The notes under the pieces were generated by a model. It searched no databases and was not told where the DNA came from. It saw nothing but the letters and a program-made list of their open reading frames with translations. A stretch of DNA of 64,000 nucleotides from Ryuthela nishihirai. Its lineage: Eukaryota; Arthropoda; Arachnida; Araneae; Heptathelidae. The stretch's first letter is position 1, and each line of letters opens with the position of its first letter. The translations under genes were made by a program, and so were the position numbers. Of this stretch, positions 1-11,700 are shown in pieces. The stretch lies in the NCBI GenBank assembly GCA_038380435.1, contig JAWZYU010000011.1, positions 88,512,501 to 88,576,500 on the forward strand. The letters run 5' to 3'.

Positions 1-675
1 CGAAGTTAAACGAGAATAAAGAGACCTCTGTCCAGGACAACATCTTTGGGATCCGGTGACGCTGAAGCTAAATTCTGTCCCAGTTTTGTTCCCCTTTTTT
101 CCAACTACTGGAGTTAAAAAATCTGTGGTTTGTATAGCATTTAACGTCGTGAACCTGTTGCATTTATTCAAATACAGCCCATTAATATTATTCAGAAATA
201 TTTTACCTGCACATTTACACTTTTCAGAAAAGGATTTTACCACACTTCAGAATACGGTATTGATTTTACATGTGATATTATTTCCAAGTCCAAGCATGTG
301 TTAGTTGTTCACTTGCCACAATATCTGTTCGTGTAATATTGCCATGTGATATTTAGTATTGTTCGTATTGTAATTTGTAGGGTGCAGCAGCCATTCAGGT
401 GAATTACAATGAAATGTACATTTTATACAATAAAGTTTTTGAACGCCAAATGCATTATTACTGATTTTTGTAGAAACCCATAAGAGTGGCATGAGCATTG
501 ATAGGCAAAAGTGAAGATCGAATAGGTTATCTGTTCGCAGAGTTCTATATATACTACAGACCATTGTACCAACAGTGCCATAAGCCGCAATGAGTCCATC
601 TACTTAAGCAAATAGGATCTCTCTAGTGTACACTGCCTGGTCAAATTAATATATATTTATATACCTAATACTTCA
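1..675. other. AT-rich non-coding stretch
   Basis: No repeat family, coding-like frame or structured RNA was recognised here. Short open frames on both strands have low-complexity composition and no family resemblance, so none is annotated. Confidence 0.5.
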
Positions 676-960
676 TCATATGTATCGTGGTAGCAAATGT
701 TTCAATTCTCTCTGCATAGTACTCGTTGAAATGAGTTTGGAAGTATTTCTAGCGATTGTCTCTCTCATCTGATGAACTGTAGCAGTTGTTTTGCCGTAGA
801 GTTCGTGCCCACAAATTTCTGTCCCTGTCTCTGAGAGACATTTTTTCATTCGCATTTGCCAAGATTGGCAGACGTTTTTGAGACCAATGCGATTCTCCAC
901 CCACATTGAATACTGTATCGTGATTTTCCATTCAGAGCCATCACCTCTGTTAACAGCTGC
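676..960 (-). pseudogene. Tc1/mariner-like transposase N-terminal relic
   Basis: Read on the minus strand, two overlapping frames together resemble the helix-turn-helix region of Tc1-type transposases. One frame carries RDRDRNLWARTLRQN; the next, after a shift, carries ATVHQMRETIARN followed by STSTMQREL. This matches the usual family order of a basic 'R-x-D-R-x-L' helix followed by the 'VSTxTVxRxL' recognition helix. Such transposases bind the terminal inverted repeats and catalyse cut-and-paste movement in the nucleus. Only the DNA-binding part is visible, and I see no DDE catalytic region or TIRs around it. The frameshift and missing catalytic domain make this a dead fragment. The assignment is by motif resemblance and could be wrong in family detail. 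Confidence 0.45.
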
Positions 961-1225
961 TCCTACCCATCGCACTCCAATGAGGAGTCTCCTTACGAAG
1001 CCAGTCAGATCAGTTTCTTTACCTACGTCGCACATGACTTTGCTTTTCACTATGCGTTTACGGCTTTTATAGGACTCCATAGTGACGCAGAATACTTACG
1101 TCAGTAAGAAATTCTCTGCACATTCGCATGTTTCATGGCATTTCATACACGATGATACATAATTGCCAGGCAGTATACACTGAGATGCCCGTATATTTGT
1201 ACACCTACCTAGTTTAACACCAGAA

Positions 1226-1314
1226 ATATACACAGTCGTATCAGAATAATATGACCACCTACCATAGTATATGTATGGTAGGTGATCATATCATTCCGAT
1301 ACGACTGTGTATAT
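1226..1314. repeat. 41-bp-arm inverted repeat (snap-back palindrome)
   Basis: Arms at 1226-1266 and 1274-1314 are reverse complements with 3 mismatches over 41 bases, separated by a 7-nt loop (gtatatg). No transposase or target duplication is evident. It abuts a pogo-like terminal motif starting at about 1315. It could be a tiny MITE or a palindrome made by fold-back DNA synthesis. Confidence 0.8.
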
Positions 1315-1385
1315 ACAGGTAACCCCTGTTTAGTACGAAAGATGCATTGTCCGAATTTCCACGTTAAACGGAAATTATTTTTATT
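1315..1385 (+). mobile_element. pogo-like terminal motif
   Basis: The stretch contains CCTGTTTAGTACGAAAG, then CGAATTTCCACGTTAAACGG. The same arrangement, reverse complemented and about 75% similar by eye, ends the pogo-like relic at 58605-58695 (TTTAATGCGAGAGATG, then CGTTAAACGAATTTCCGCG). Shared subterminal sequence at two sites argues for a dispersed element end. The rest of this copy was not found. Confidence 0.4.
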
Positions 1386-2028
1386 AGCTTCTTTGCATGT
1401 TGTATTTCAACAAATTTATTATACTCAGATATCATTTTAAAAAAATTACTTAAATGGGCACATTTGTGAACAATTTGTTAATTATACAATTTATTTCTTA
1501 ATAAGGAAATTATCTATTGTGAGCAGTGTTAAATACTGAGCGGCATTTTAACAAAATGACGGCCGTTGTTGTGTCCCCCCCCCCCCCCCCGCGCTGTGGA
1601 ATCATCTTGGTTAATGTTACCCTGGACCTGAGATGCGTTCGTGCTTTTAACCTGTTTCGTGCCAAAAACTCAACACGAGTGGAGAAAGTTTGTGCCCTTG
1701 AATGTCAGCCACTCAATATTTGAGTGCAAGCAGTGGCACGTTTTTCGAGATTTTTTTTTCTCCATGTTATTAGCTTTAATCTTTCTGGTTTTTTACTGAA
1801 AGGTAGAATGTATTTTCAGCGGTTTTTTCGATTTCTTTTTCAAAATGGTGTAGCTTATGGTTATTTTAATAATTGATTGTAATAGTTATGGAATTTCTCG
1901 ACCAAGAGAACGACGGTAAGGGAAGGCGCAAGGATATATACACGACGTCATGTTCGTCATGACGTCGTATATATATCCTTGTTTCCTCCTTGCTCCCTCA
2001 CCCCGTTCCCTCATAGCTTCGGGGCACG
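1386..2028. other. Non-coding, with poly-C run
   Basis: An uninterrupted run of 16 C lies at 1575-1590, striking in AT-rich surroundings. The open frame across it is an artefact of the run (poly-Pro). A short palindrome at 1930-1980 is listed separately. Nothing else was recognised. Confidence 0.5.
1930..1980. repeat. 23-bp-arm palindrome
   Basis: Arms 1930-1952 and 1958-1980 pair with a single mismatch around a 5-nt loop (ttcgt). The arm core is CACGACGTCATG. No coding or TIR context. Confidence 0.8.
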
Positions 2029-2038
2029 AGGTTCTGAA

Positions 2039-2420
2039 GGTTTGGTTGTTTTAGCTCTGAGCGGCACTTTTTTGCACACATGGGCTAAACGGCCAGGTCA
2101 CAAGGATCAAGAAGACTAAGAGAAGGTTAGGGGAGGGGATCCACTGAAACGCTGTTGGGAGACAGATGGTAGCCTCCCGTCAAGGACATCCAGCATGTTC
2201 TTTAACGTGCACCGGGTATGACTCTCCTGCATATGGGGCAACAGCTTAACGTCCCATCTGACGGACGGTGGTCTTTCCAAGCCAATCGGTGTCCCCTACT
2301 AATCGTGAGCAAAGAGGGGAGTTTGCAGTGATAAATCTCAACGCTGACCCAGCTGTGACTCGAACCTGGCAGCTGCAGATTAGGAACCTGGCGAGCTAAT
2401 GCCTAAGCCAATCCCGCCTC
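2039..2420 (-). mobile_element. SINE-2 copy
   Basis: Minus-oriented member of the ~390-bp SINE-2 family. The tRNA-like head lies at the right end (box-B-like GACTCGAACC read on +) and the conserved block TTCTTTAACGTGCACCGGGT in the middle. The 3' region reads 'gagcggcacttttttgcacac' on + (split here by context). A direct repeat, aggttctgaa, flanks it at 2029-2038 and 2421-2430, fitting a target-site duplication. The copy is diverged from the 21314 copy. Confidence 0.85.
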
Positions 2421-3041
2421 AGGTTCTGAAAGTAATACAATTTGCAGTCAGTTGTCTAACGTGAAGTCGTAAGCATCCTTTGAAAGCTAGATGCGAAGCC
2501 CTTTTGATCTTTCATTTTCAATTCCTGTCCTTCAGCTGTTTATAAAACTCTTGTAAGTTCGTCCAATTTCAGAAGCTGGTTAAAAATTTTTTTCTACTTA
2601 ATAACTTTTAAAAACCCTTTTAAATCTGTTTCTTATACTTCATAATTGGCATAAGATTTAAATTATGAGTTCGTCTTATTAATCATCGACGATTTTTGAA
2701 AGATGACAAAATTTTTGAATATTTTTACACTTTGGAATCTAATGTTAGTTCTCTAACATCCAGTGAAGAGGAGGCGAATAATGAAATATTCGATGGTTGA
2801 ATTTGACCGGGATAGTGCCCTAGAGCACGTTCAGAGGGTTCGGATTGATTTTCGAGAATTTTTTTTGGAACGGAAATGATTAGTTTAATATTAGTCGAAT
2901 TGGACTGAGAACGTGTCTCGACCCCTTTGTAATGATTTCTACAGTAACCATTTATTTTTATTAACACAACAGAAGATACTTCAAACAGAATTAAAATAAG
3001 TTTAATTTTGGTCATGTAAAACGTTCGCTCTTCCCTAATGA
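2421..3041. other. Unassigned non-coding stretch
   Basis: No recognisable element or convincing exon. A minus open frame over 2725-3054 has no family resemblance and AT-driven composition. Confidence 0.4.
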
Positions 3042-3284
3042 AAATTCTCGTCAATTAGAATTGAGCAACGGTTTTTAGGATTTTGGACAGCCACTGAACA
3101 ATCTTCCTCTCGCTTAAAGAAACAGATGGTCCGTTTTATGGAAGTGAGAGGCCTCGATTTAAAGAAATATGGCGAGGGTGTTATTGGGGTGTTCAATCCA
3201 GGATTTCCAAGAAAGAAACTTATAGCTGAATATGAACGTATGTTATATAATGTGATATTAGCGTATTTTGAACCTCGCCCTTAA
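3042..3284 (+). other. Unrecognised open frame, possibly an exon or relic
   Basis: An 80-codon stop-to-stop frame ends at TAA 3282-3284. Its first Met is at 3126. The peptide is mixed and charged, with segments KKQMVRFMEVRGLDLKKYGE and NPGFPRKKLIAEYERM, more protein-like than neighbouring frames. I do not recognise a family. No clear splice acceptor or promoter was seen. It may be a piece of an old transposon. Confidence 0.25.
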
Positions 3285-3644
3285 TGACTTACAAACGTTT
3301 CGTAATTAAAACATTTCTTACGAAATAATTGGAGAAACCTTGATGTTTTTTGGACAAAATACATAAAGAATAGAGGAACTAGGTTCACTATCTGACGTAC
3401 TCAAAAAAGCAACATTAAAATTATACATTATAAAATGGGGGGGTACAACCAAATTCGGGGGGTGCGTTGTGATTCAAAATTATTGTTCTTTATTGGGATC
3501 CTATTGTATAATTTATAAGTAATCTTTTCTAGAGGTTCTTCTCCTCTCTCTGTCTGCTTAGATTTCGACTTAGGTAATAAGAAAAAAAATCACAAGAGTA
3601 CTGCATGAAATAAGAGTAACGGGCACCTGATGCAGCTTTTCTTG

Positions 3645-4459
3645 GATTTAGATTATGTTGATGATTTAGTCCTTTTGACAAATGATGTCGATGAGATGAA
3701 CTCTTTCATTCGAGCTATTGATGAGACTGGTAATAGAGTAGGTTTGGTTATAAACAGAGAGAAAACTAAAGTGATGAATATTGGTCAGGCAGGCTGTGAT
3801 TCAGTTAATCTGAATGGTTGCAGTCTTGAGCAGGTGTCACAGTTTAATTACCTTGGGAGCTATGTAACAGATAATGGTGATGTGCGGCATGAGATTAACA
3901 GACGAATAGGGATTGCTTCTGGGAATTTTAAGAATACGTGGAGAGTATGAAGATATAGACGTATAAACACCTAAAGACTAAAAGTAGACTGTATAATAGT
4001 TTGGTTCTGTCTAGGATTAGCTATGGTAGTGAAAGGTGGACCTTCTGTAAACAAGATAACAGGAAACTAGATGCTTTTGATTCTAGATGCTTTTGCAGTA
4101 TCTTTGGCATTTTGGTTCAACTTTTTAAGTAATGATGAAGTTAGGCAAAGGAGTTTGCAACCTCCTTTAAGCAGCATATTGTGCAGAGAGAGACTCCGTT
4201 GGTGTGGCCATGTTGCCCGTATGAATTATTATAGGCTGGCGAATAGGGTTATGAACAGTGTGCCTAAAGGCCTCAGAAAGAAGGGGAGACCTAGGATGCG
4301 GTGGGCAGACAATGTCAAACAGGACCTTGTTAGAATTGGTGTGCAGTGGCTAGATGCAGAGATGTAGCTCAAGACAAATATGCTTGGAGAACTAAATTGC
4401 ACGGTCTGATCGGACCTCCGTAGCCCATGGCTGCTTGAGGATGATGACGATGATGATAT
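3645..4459 (+). mobile_element. RTE-1 LINE, 5'-truncated copy
   Basis: The 3' part of the RTE-1 family. It starts just before the RT catalytic box, here YVDD (LDYVDDLVLLTNDVDEMNS) instead of YADD. It runs through the QFNYLGSYVTD segment and the basic C-terminal segment with RERLRWCGHVARM and KKGRPRMRWADN, then ends GTAGCCCATGGCTGCTTGAG followed by GATGATGACGATGATGAT. The coding frame is broken at about 3950 and 4070. 5' truncation with a trinucleotide tail is typical of RTE insertions. No function is expected. Confidence 0.9.
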
Positions 4460-4559
4460 TTCTACTCTCTTCCGAGTAGATTGTTAATTGCACAATGCAA
4501 AACAAATTCCTTCTTTTCTTTGAAATCTTTTTTTGTAATGGAATTTTCCTAAAAAGTGG

Positions 4560-6245
4560 TTCAATTCATTATTTGAAACATACACTTGAATATAAAAACC
4601 TTTGTCATTTCCACGTTGATTTACGAGGTGAACAATCCTACACTCGAATTATATAATTTTAAAAATACATGGTAATATGAAAATCTCCCCAGATGATTTC
4701 ACGTTCAAATGTATTGAAAGGTTACTAGATAATGTGACTTCTCTACATAATACTGCGTCTCTTTGAAAAACGTATATTATTCCTTTCAACTCTAACAAAA
4801 TTGACGTATTATTTCCTTAATCAATTTCCAGGATCGAAATCTTCATCTATAAATCCACTCCTTCCCCTTTTTTGAATACGATTGTACAAATAACTATATT
4901 TTCTAAAGGAATCTTTCAGTTGATAATAAGTAAGGCTTTGGGAAATTGTGTTTGAAGTTCCGATTTAACAACATACGTATGTTGAGCGATAGCTATTGAT
5001 TAGATATGTCAACCTCTACAGTGTTTCTAAAGCTTTTATATGATAAAATTGACCTAATCGCGCATGGATACACAGTTTGAAATATGCACCCTGCGTATGA
5101 GAAAGCCACTTTTGTTTTCACTTTCAATTATGTGGTTAACTATTCTAGCACTCGAATTATATAATTTTATAAATACATATGAATGTGAGAAGCACCCCAG
5201 GGGTTCTTACGTTCAAATGTATGGAAAGGTTATTAAATCAGGTGTGTTGTCTACATAATACTGTATCTTTGAGAAATAGTTTATTATTATTTTCACCTCT
5301 AAGGAAATTGATGTTTCTCTTGCTTGATTCACGTTTAGGATCGAAGTCTTAATCGAAAAATCCCCTCCTCTCCCTTTTACGAACATGACTATAAAAATAA
5401 CTATAATTTTTGAAAGGTTCGGTCACTTGGTAATAAATAAGGCTTTGTGAAATTGGGTTTCAAGTTTTGATTTCACGACATGAGTAATATGTGAGAGATA
5501 TATCAATCTATAGATATATCAATCTATACAGTGTTTCTAATAATTGTATAAGATCAAATTGACCTAAAAGTGCTTGGATACACAACGTGCAATATACATC
5601 CTGCATACGAAAAAAATCATTTTTGTTTTCTCTTTGGTTATGAGGTTAACAATTCTAGCACACGAATTATATAATTTTATAAATACATATGAATGGGAGA
5701 AGCACCCAAGGGGTTCTCATGTTCAAATGTATGGAAAGGTTACTAAATGACGTGTGTTGTCTACATAATACTGTATCTTTGATAAAAAAGTTTACTATTG
5801 GTTTCAACTCTGAGGAAACTGATGTATCTTTTGTTGGATCTAGGTTTAGGATCGAAGTCTTAACCGAAAAATCCCCCCCTTTTTCGAACATGACTATAAA
5901 AATAACTATACCTTCTAAAAGGATCGATCACTTGGTAATAAATATGTCTTTGTGAAATTGGGTTTCAAGTTTGGATTTACCGAAATGCGTATGTTGAGAG
6001 ATAGATATTGATTAGACATATGAATCTCTAGTGTGTTTCTAATATTTATATAAAGTCAAATTGACCTAAAAATGCTTGGATACACAACTTGCAATATACA
6101 CCCGGCATATGAGTAAACAAATTTTGTTTTCACATTCATTTATGAAGTTAACAATTCTAGCACACGGATTATATAATTTTATAAACATTTATGAATATGA
6201 GAAGTGCCCCAGAGGTTATTATGTTCAAATGTAGGGAAAGGTATT
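4560..6245. repeat. ~508-bp tandem repeat, about 3.3 units
   Basis: The marker C(A/T)C(A/G)AATTATATAATTTT recurs near 4641, 5149, 5659 and 6161, giving periods of 508, 510 and 502 bases. Each unit also repeats GTTCAAATGTATGGAAAGG, the 'GTCTACATAATACTG' block, a 'CGAAAAATCCCC' block and a 'TGACCTAAAA..GCTTGGATACACA' block in the same order. The first unit is the most diverged. The last stops at about 6243 within GTTCAAATGTAGGGAAAGG. Short frames inside are non-coding. The length is satellite-like, but only this small array is visible. Confidence 0.85.
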
Positions 6246-6504
6246 GGAACGCGAGCAAAACTCGGAACTGCGAATTAGGAGCCTAGCAGATCACTGGTCG
6301 TTATGAGAGGGAGGTTCATATAAGCGAACTTGGTGGTCGCCTGTAGCGCTAAGTTAAATGGGGCGCAAAATTCTAGAATAATAAAGTTTAAAATAAATAA
6401 ACTGAAATTTTTAAGAAAATACAAATGAAACAAAGAAATTCTGAACTCAAAGCTTTGTTGAGTGTTTAACGTATAATCTTTTTCCTAACATAATATTTTA
6501 AGGA

Positions 6505-6614
6505 TAGTGCCCAGTAAAGAAATCTCGTCCCAGAGGCCAATAGAGAAATCTCATCCCAGAGCCCAGTAAAGAAATCACGTCCCAGTGCCCAGTAAAAGAA
6601 ACCTCATCCCAGGG
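6505..6614. repeat. 26-27-bp minisatellite, four units
   Basis: The degenerate unit AGNGCCCAGTAAAGAAATC followed by TCGTCCC is repeated four times in direct orientation, with the last unit one base longer. Confidence 0.8.
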
Positions 6615-7440
6615 ACCTGCGTCACCTTGCTACACCACTGCTTAAATATATTAAAAGGTAAAATGGGTCAAAATGTTTCCCAATTTACTAAACACCTCAG
6701 CCTGAATCTGTCTTTGGGAATTGGGAGTGACGACTCCTATTACATTGTTTGCCTAGGATAGTGATTCCCAACTTTTCTGAGTCTAATAGTCCTTTCATCT
6801 TTCCCAATGCTGTCATGTCTCTCCAATTTATTTACTTTTATTTATTTTTGTGTTTTTGTCGTATTTTTGTTGTTGTAGATGCATATCTGTATGTAGTGTA
6901 TTTTTGGAAGTGTGCTGTTGTGGGGATGTGACTCATGAGCTGTTGTTTTCATGGTTGAGCTGGCTGACTGCACATGCTGACAAGTCTAAAAGCACTTTTA
7001 CGACTATTTACGACTAGCCTCGGACACAAGTGCTAGCGCTGAAGATAAGGGCATGAATAATGAGCAACAATATTAAGGCGCCATTTTCTAGCATCTAAAT
7101 CCAGTTCTTCTATGAATTAAATTTAGAATGTAATAACATATGCCTTAACCTTAACGAATAAAACTAACAAGAAATTCTTAAAGTTTAGAAAAATTTAATT
7201 TTAAAATTTTTAATGGATGTGATGCCCTCTAGCACGAGTCCCACCTTGTTATCACTCCAGCTAAATGAGAGATCAATTTTCCCTTATGACTATAAGGATT
7301 GCAAAGTTTCCTATACACAAAACTTAATACCCTACTTATTTGCGCCAAAAAAATTCAAAACAATTAATTTCACTTACCTCATTCTTTAATGAACTTACCT
7401 AATTCCCAAGAGGTGGGGGGGGGGGGCTTCGTCAGTAGCT
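6615..7440. other. Non-coding stretch with poly-G run
   Basis: No element was recognised. A 12-G run lies at 7415-7426, just upstream of the exon-like segment at 7447. The short Met frame at 6749 is hydrophobic low-complexity sequence without support. Confidence 0.4.
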
Positions 7441-7446
7441 TTCCAG

Positions 7447-7645
7447 GCTTGTCACTGTAGTCCCTAGGTCCGAATCTCTTAAATGTCGGCTTGCTAGTCG
7501 GGAAAATGGAGAGAAAGTCGTGGATGAAGTCGGCCGTATCCTAAACGCGCTTGACGGGAATATGCTGGATGACCTTGATTGGAGATGGGAGACTTCTCTC
7601 TGTGTCCTAACGGCTGTCCAGTGGGTTCCCTCCAACCTATCCTGA
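7447..7645 (+). CDS. Exon-like segment, unknown protein (C-terminal end?)
   Basis: A 66-codon frame, noticeably richer in G+C than its surroundings, ends at TGA 7643-7645. Just upstream is TAGCTTTCCAG, a plausible 3' splice site with AG at 7445-7446. The frame is closed by TAG immediately before that site, as expected for an internal or terminal exon. The peptide looks like ordinary globular protein: RSESLKCRLASRENGEKVVD, then NMLDDLDWRWETSLCVL, then TAVQWVPSNLS. I do not recognise the family and see no neighbouring exon. It could also be a transposon scrap. This is a candidate on composition, splice-site and reading-frame evidence only. Confidence 0.3.
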
Positions 7646-8159
7646 GGTTTTCGTGATTTAAATCAAACTCCTAACAATGCGTGCATTTGTTTACGAATCG
7701 CTTCTAACAATCATTTTTATTCTTCCAAATACTCTTTCTGTGATCGAATGATGAAATTGTTTAAATTTCTTTTCGTAACAATTGATTGTTAAGAGAACAA
7801 GTTATTGAATTGCAGCGGAAATGAATCAGAGCGTACTTCCTCTATATTTTTTCAAAAATGATTCTAGCCGATTGCAGTTCGCGGATTCGACAATTTGCTC
7901 AATTCTTTAGAGACCCTCTCTCGCGGATCACATGGAACACATTACACCAGATAACAGTCTTTGAAAAATTTTTCTTTAGCATTCGTTTAAAATTATCACT
8001 TAAATATGAATCAGATTTAACATTAGCGAAATCTATTACGGGTTTCAGAAAGCATTTGTCTGTCTGATTAAGAACTTCTTCGAAAGTGATGATTAAGAAC
8101 TCCTTCGATTAAGAACTCCTTCGGGAGCACCAACTCCTTGCAGGAAATGTTTGTCATCT

Positions 8160-8420
8160 AAATGTGCAGGGTGATCCGACCAGGATGACCTCTTTGGCAC
8201 TAACAGCGAGTCGTAAAAGACACATGTCAGGAAAAGAGCTCATTGTTGAGCTCGCTGCAACTCGTGGACGGAGAGTTTCGAGGAAACGATTTAGAGAAGG
8301 CTTCATGAATAAGATATTCATGCGAGACGACATAGTGAACTTCGTAGCACGCACTTTTGTAATCTCACTGCGTAGCGTCGATGCTCGCTGCATGTGCCAG
8401 CATAATGCTTTAAAAGGCGT
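8160..8420 (+). pseudogene. Tc1-like transposase fragment
   Basis: A plus-strand frame reads TASRKRHMSGKELIVELAAT, then GRRVSRKRFREGF. This resembles the linker and recognition helix of Tc1-type transposases (a basic 'R-x-x-S-x-x-E-L' segment followed by 'G-x-x-VS-x-x-T-V-R-R-R-L'). The threonine-valine of the recognition helix is replaced and the catalytic domain is absent. The following residues drift from the family. It is a dead fragment, of a different lineage from the one at 676-960. Confidence 0.4.
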
Positions 8421-8721
8421 TAATACGTTATCCTAGCATAAAAAAGGATTTTCGAACCTGGATTTCTAAGCGATTCTTCTTGTATTTCAATGTAAGTAAT
8501 GGTTGCGTCAGAGAAAAGTTCTTTCAAAGCGATTCCAATCCAAGTTGGTTATTACTGTTTTACCTAAATTCGTTAATTCCTTTCGTTTTTACCAGGCAAT
8601 TTTTTTTGGGATTTCGTTATTCGCAGCCAATAGATTGCAAAGTCTTCACAGTTTTGTAACGACATGAAACGATATTCTGAACAATGTTACAAAATTGCGA
8701 AATCGTTTAAGTAAATGGTAG

Positions 8722-11700
8722 CTAGGCATAAACTGGAAGGAGAGTTGTATACCAATCCCCAGTGATGATGCACAGAACCGACCAGGTCTAGCGTCTAATG
8801 TCCGACCCCGCCTTCTTGTGGTGCAGGCCGTTAGTACCTTTCAAAAGAAATATACTCTTTTGGAAAGGAACGGAAGTGGAGGGCTGCCAGTTCAGTATAG
8901 TCTTCTATGACCACTTTTTTCTTTTTTTTTTTCAACCCTGCTGAGAAGTAGTCAATTTCACAGGGTCCTTGGTGCTGACTATTTACGCCTACTAGACTGG
9001 ACTGATTTATAGATTTGAGCTTGATTATGGGTCATGGATTTGCTGCACTGATGGGCCTCTGTCGAGGTAGAATATGCCGCTGTGTTTTCTGTTTGCTTGT
9101 GGGTTGCCAGCACTAAGTGAACAGCGACACGAGATATCTTATATTAGCTGGTGCATAATCCTGATCAGAAGCCATCGCAGGTACCTGAACCTCACTTAGC
9201 TAGTTGAGCATCGTCAATCCTAAACTGGAGTAATGTGTAGGCAGGACATACGGCTCTTGAAAAAGTCCACTTCAAAAAGTGGTGCCTGAAGTTCCTACCA
9301 GCATCGGTGACTTTAGCCTTTAGCGGAGGAGGAACAGGTCTTTGTGCCATGCCTGTGATCAGGGGGCTGTTTGTCATGTTGGCCCTACCTCTCTCAATGA
9401 ACTTAGTTTCGTTAAAAATCCTACTAATCATTTTCTCTCTGCAGGAACGTGGAACGTGAGGACGTTACATAGACATTATTCTCTTGATGTCCTCACGCAT
9501 GAATTCCAGCGTTATAACCTAGATATTCTAGACTTGCAAGAGACCAGATGGACAGGTAAAGGTCAGATACTTAAAAATAACTTTAAATTTATCTTTTCAG
9601 GTAGGGAGGATGGAAAGCATCTGCAAGGTGTAGGTTTGCTTCTCAGCAGACACTCCAGTGATACTCTTCTAGGATATGACTACATTAATGAAAGATTTCT
9701 TAAAGCAAATTTAAAAACTTAAATTTCATCTGTTAGTATGCCCCCACAGACAACTCTGATGACGATGAGGAGGATACGCTTTACAGCCAGCTTCAGGATA
9801 TTTTGAATTCTGTGAAGAAAGGAAACATTTCTCTTGTGCTAGGTGACTTCAATGGTAAAGTTGGTACTACTCTGACCTTTGGGCAGGATTTTATGTCCCT
9901 TTGGCATTGATGGTTCCAATGGTAATGGGGAACGTCTCCTACAGGTAAGTAAGCTTAATGGTTTACGAATAACTAACACATACTACAAGCACCGGGACAT
10001 TTATAAATATACCTGGGTTTTACTTGCTGGCTTGCACAGGAAAATGATAGGTTATATTTTATTAACAGCAAATGGGCTAGTTCAATTAAGAATACCAGAT
10101 CATACAGGAGAGCTGAAATTTGTTCTGCCCATTACCTGGTCAAAAGTGCCTTGCAGCTGAAGCTTAAGAAATGCGCTAAAGTTAAGAAAATTACCTGCAA
10201 CACTGAAGGTCTGAAAGATTCAGATATAGCCAAAGCATACCATGATAGGCTATTTAGTCATTATGACAATCGTAGTTTGCTTATGGCTGAAGTTGAGAAA
10301 GAATGGGATCAGTTTAAATAGGCTTTTCTTGAAACCAACAGTACTCCTTTGGGTAAAAAGGAACAGACGAAATAAAATATTTGAGAGATAAGGCTATAAA
10401 ATTTATTTCTGAAAGCAGAAAGTGCAGGATTAACATGAATCAACACCCTACTAGTCCTAACAGAAGGCATTACAACGAGCTTAATAAACGTGTAAAGGAT
10501 CAGTTAACATCTGATAAGAATCCTTGGCTTTATAGCTTGAATGATAAAAGCAGAGGAAGCAGTTAGACAGAACAACAGCAGGGAGTTGTACCAGATTGTT
10601 AATGTTTTATGTTAGAAGAAACCGACAGGTACACAGGGAATGAGGGATAAATATGGCAAGGTGGTTGAAGGTGAGGATTCTGTGATGGCTAGTTGGGTTC
10701 AGAATTTCAAAATTCAGAATATTTTTTATGATAAAGGTCATGTTCCTAAGTATTTTACTAGAACTATCATTGTTCCAATTTTTAAAAAAGGTGATCGCAG
10801 TTCTTGTGAGAATTATAGGGGAATTAGTTTACTTTCAGTTCCACGTAAAGTTCTTCGCATGATTATAAATAGAATTAAGAATTTGGTTGATGGACAACTG
10901 CGTGATGAACAGTGTGGATTCAGAAGTGGTAGGGGATGTATTGATCAAATATTTCCACTTAGGCAGATTCTTGAGAAAGGTTTAGAGTTTCAGAAACATG
11001 TGGTTGCTAGCTTTATAGATTTCAAAAAGATTCAAGAAGATTTCTTTTGACTCTCTTGTTCAACATAATTTGTGAATGATTGTTAGATCATATGGAATAC
11101 CTGATAAGTTAATTAGTGTAATTAGAGCTCTCTATAATAACACTGAGTCGTGTATGAGAGTTGATATGTCTTGCAGCGATTGGTTTAGCATTGCTAGTGG
11201 AGTTAGACAAGGGTGCATTTTTCCTCCTTTTGTCTTTAGTTTGGTTATTGATTATGTAATGCGAAATTCTTTACAAAGGAAAGATTTTGGCTAAATAGTC
11301 TAGAAATTTTAAAATTTCTGATTTAGATTATGCAGATGATTTGGTCCTACTGGCTACTGATATTTATGAGATGAATTCGTTCATTAAGACTTTTAATGAG
11401 ACTGGTAATAGAGTAGGTTTGGCGATAAACAGAGAAAAACTAAAATGATGAAAATTGGTCAGGCAGATGGTGCTTCAGTTGCGTTTAATGGCTGTACTAT
11501 TGAGCAAGTGTCTCAGTTTAATTATCTTGGGAGCTATGTAACAGATATTGGTGAGGTGCAGCATGAGATAAATAGAAGAATAGGGATTGCCGTTGGGACT
11601 TTTAAGAATCTATGTAGAGTATTAAAAAATAGGCGTATACACCTAAAGACTAAAATTAGGTTGCATAAAAATTTGGTTCTTTCTAAGATTAGTATGGTAG

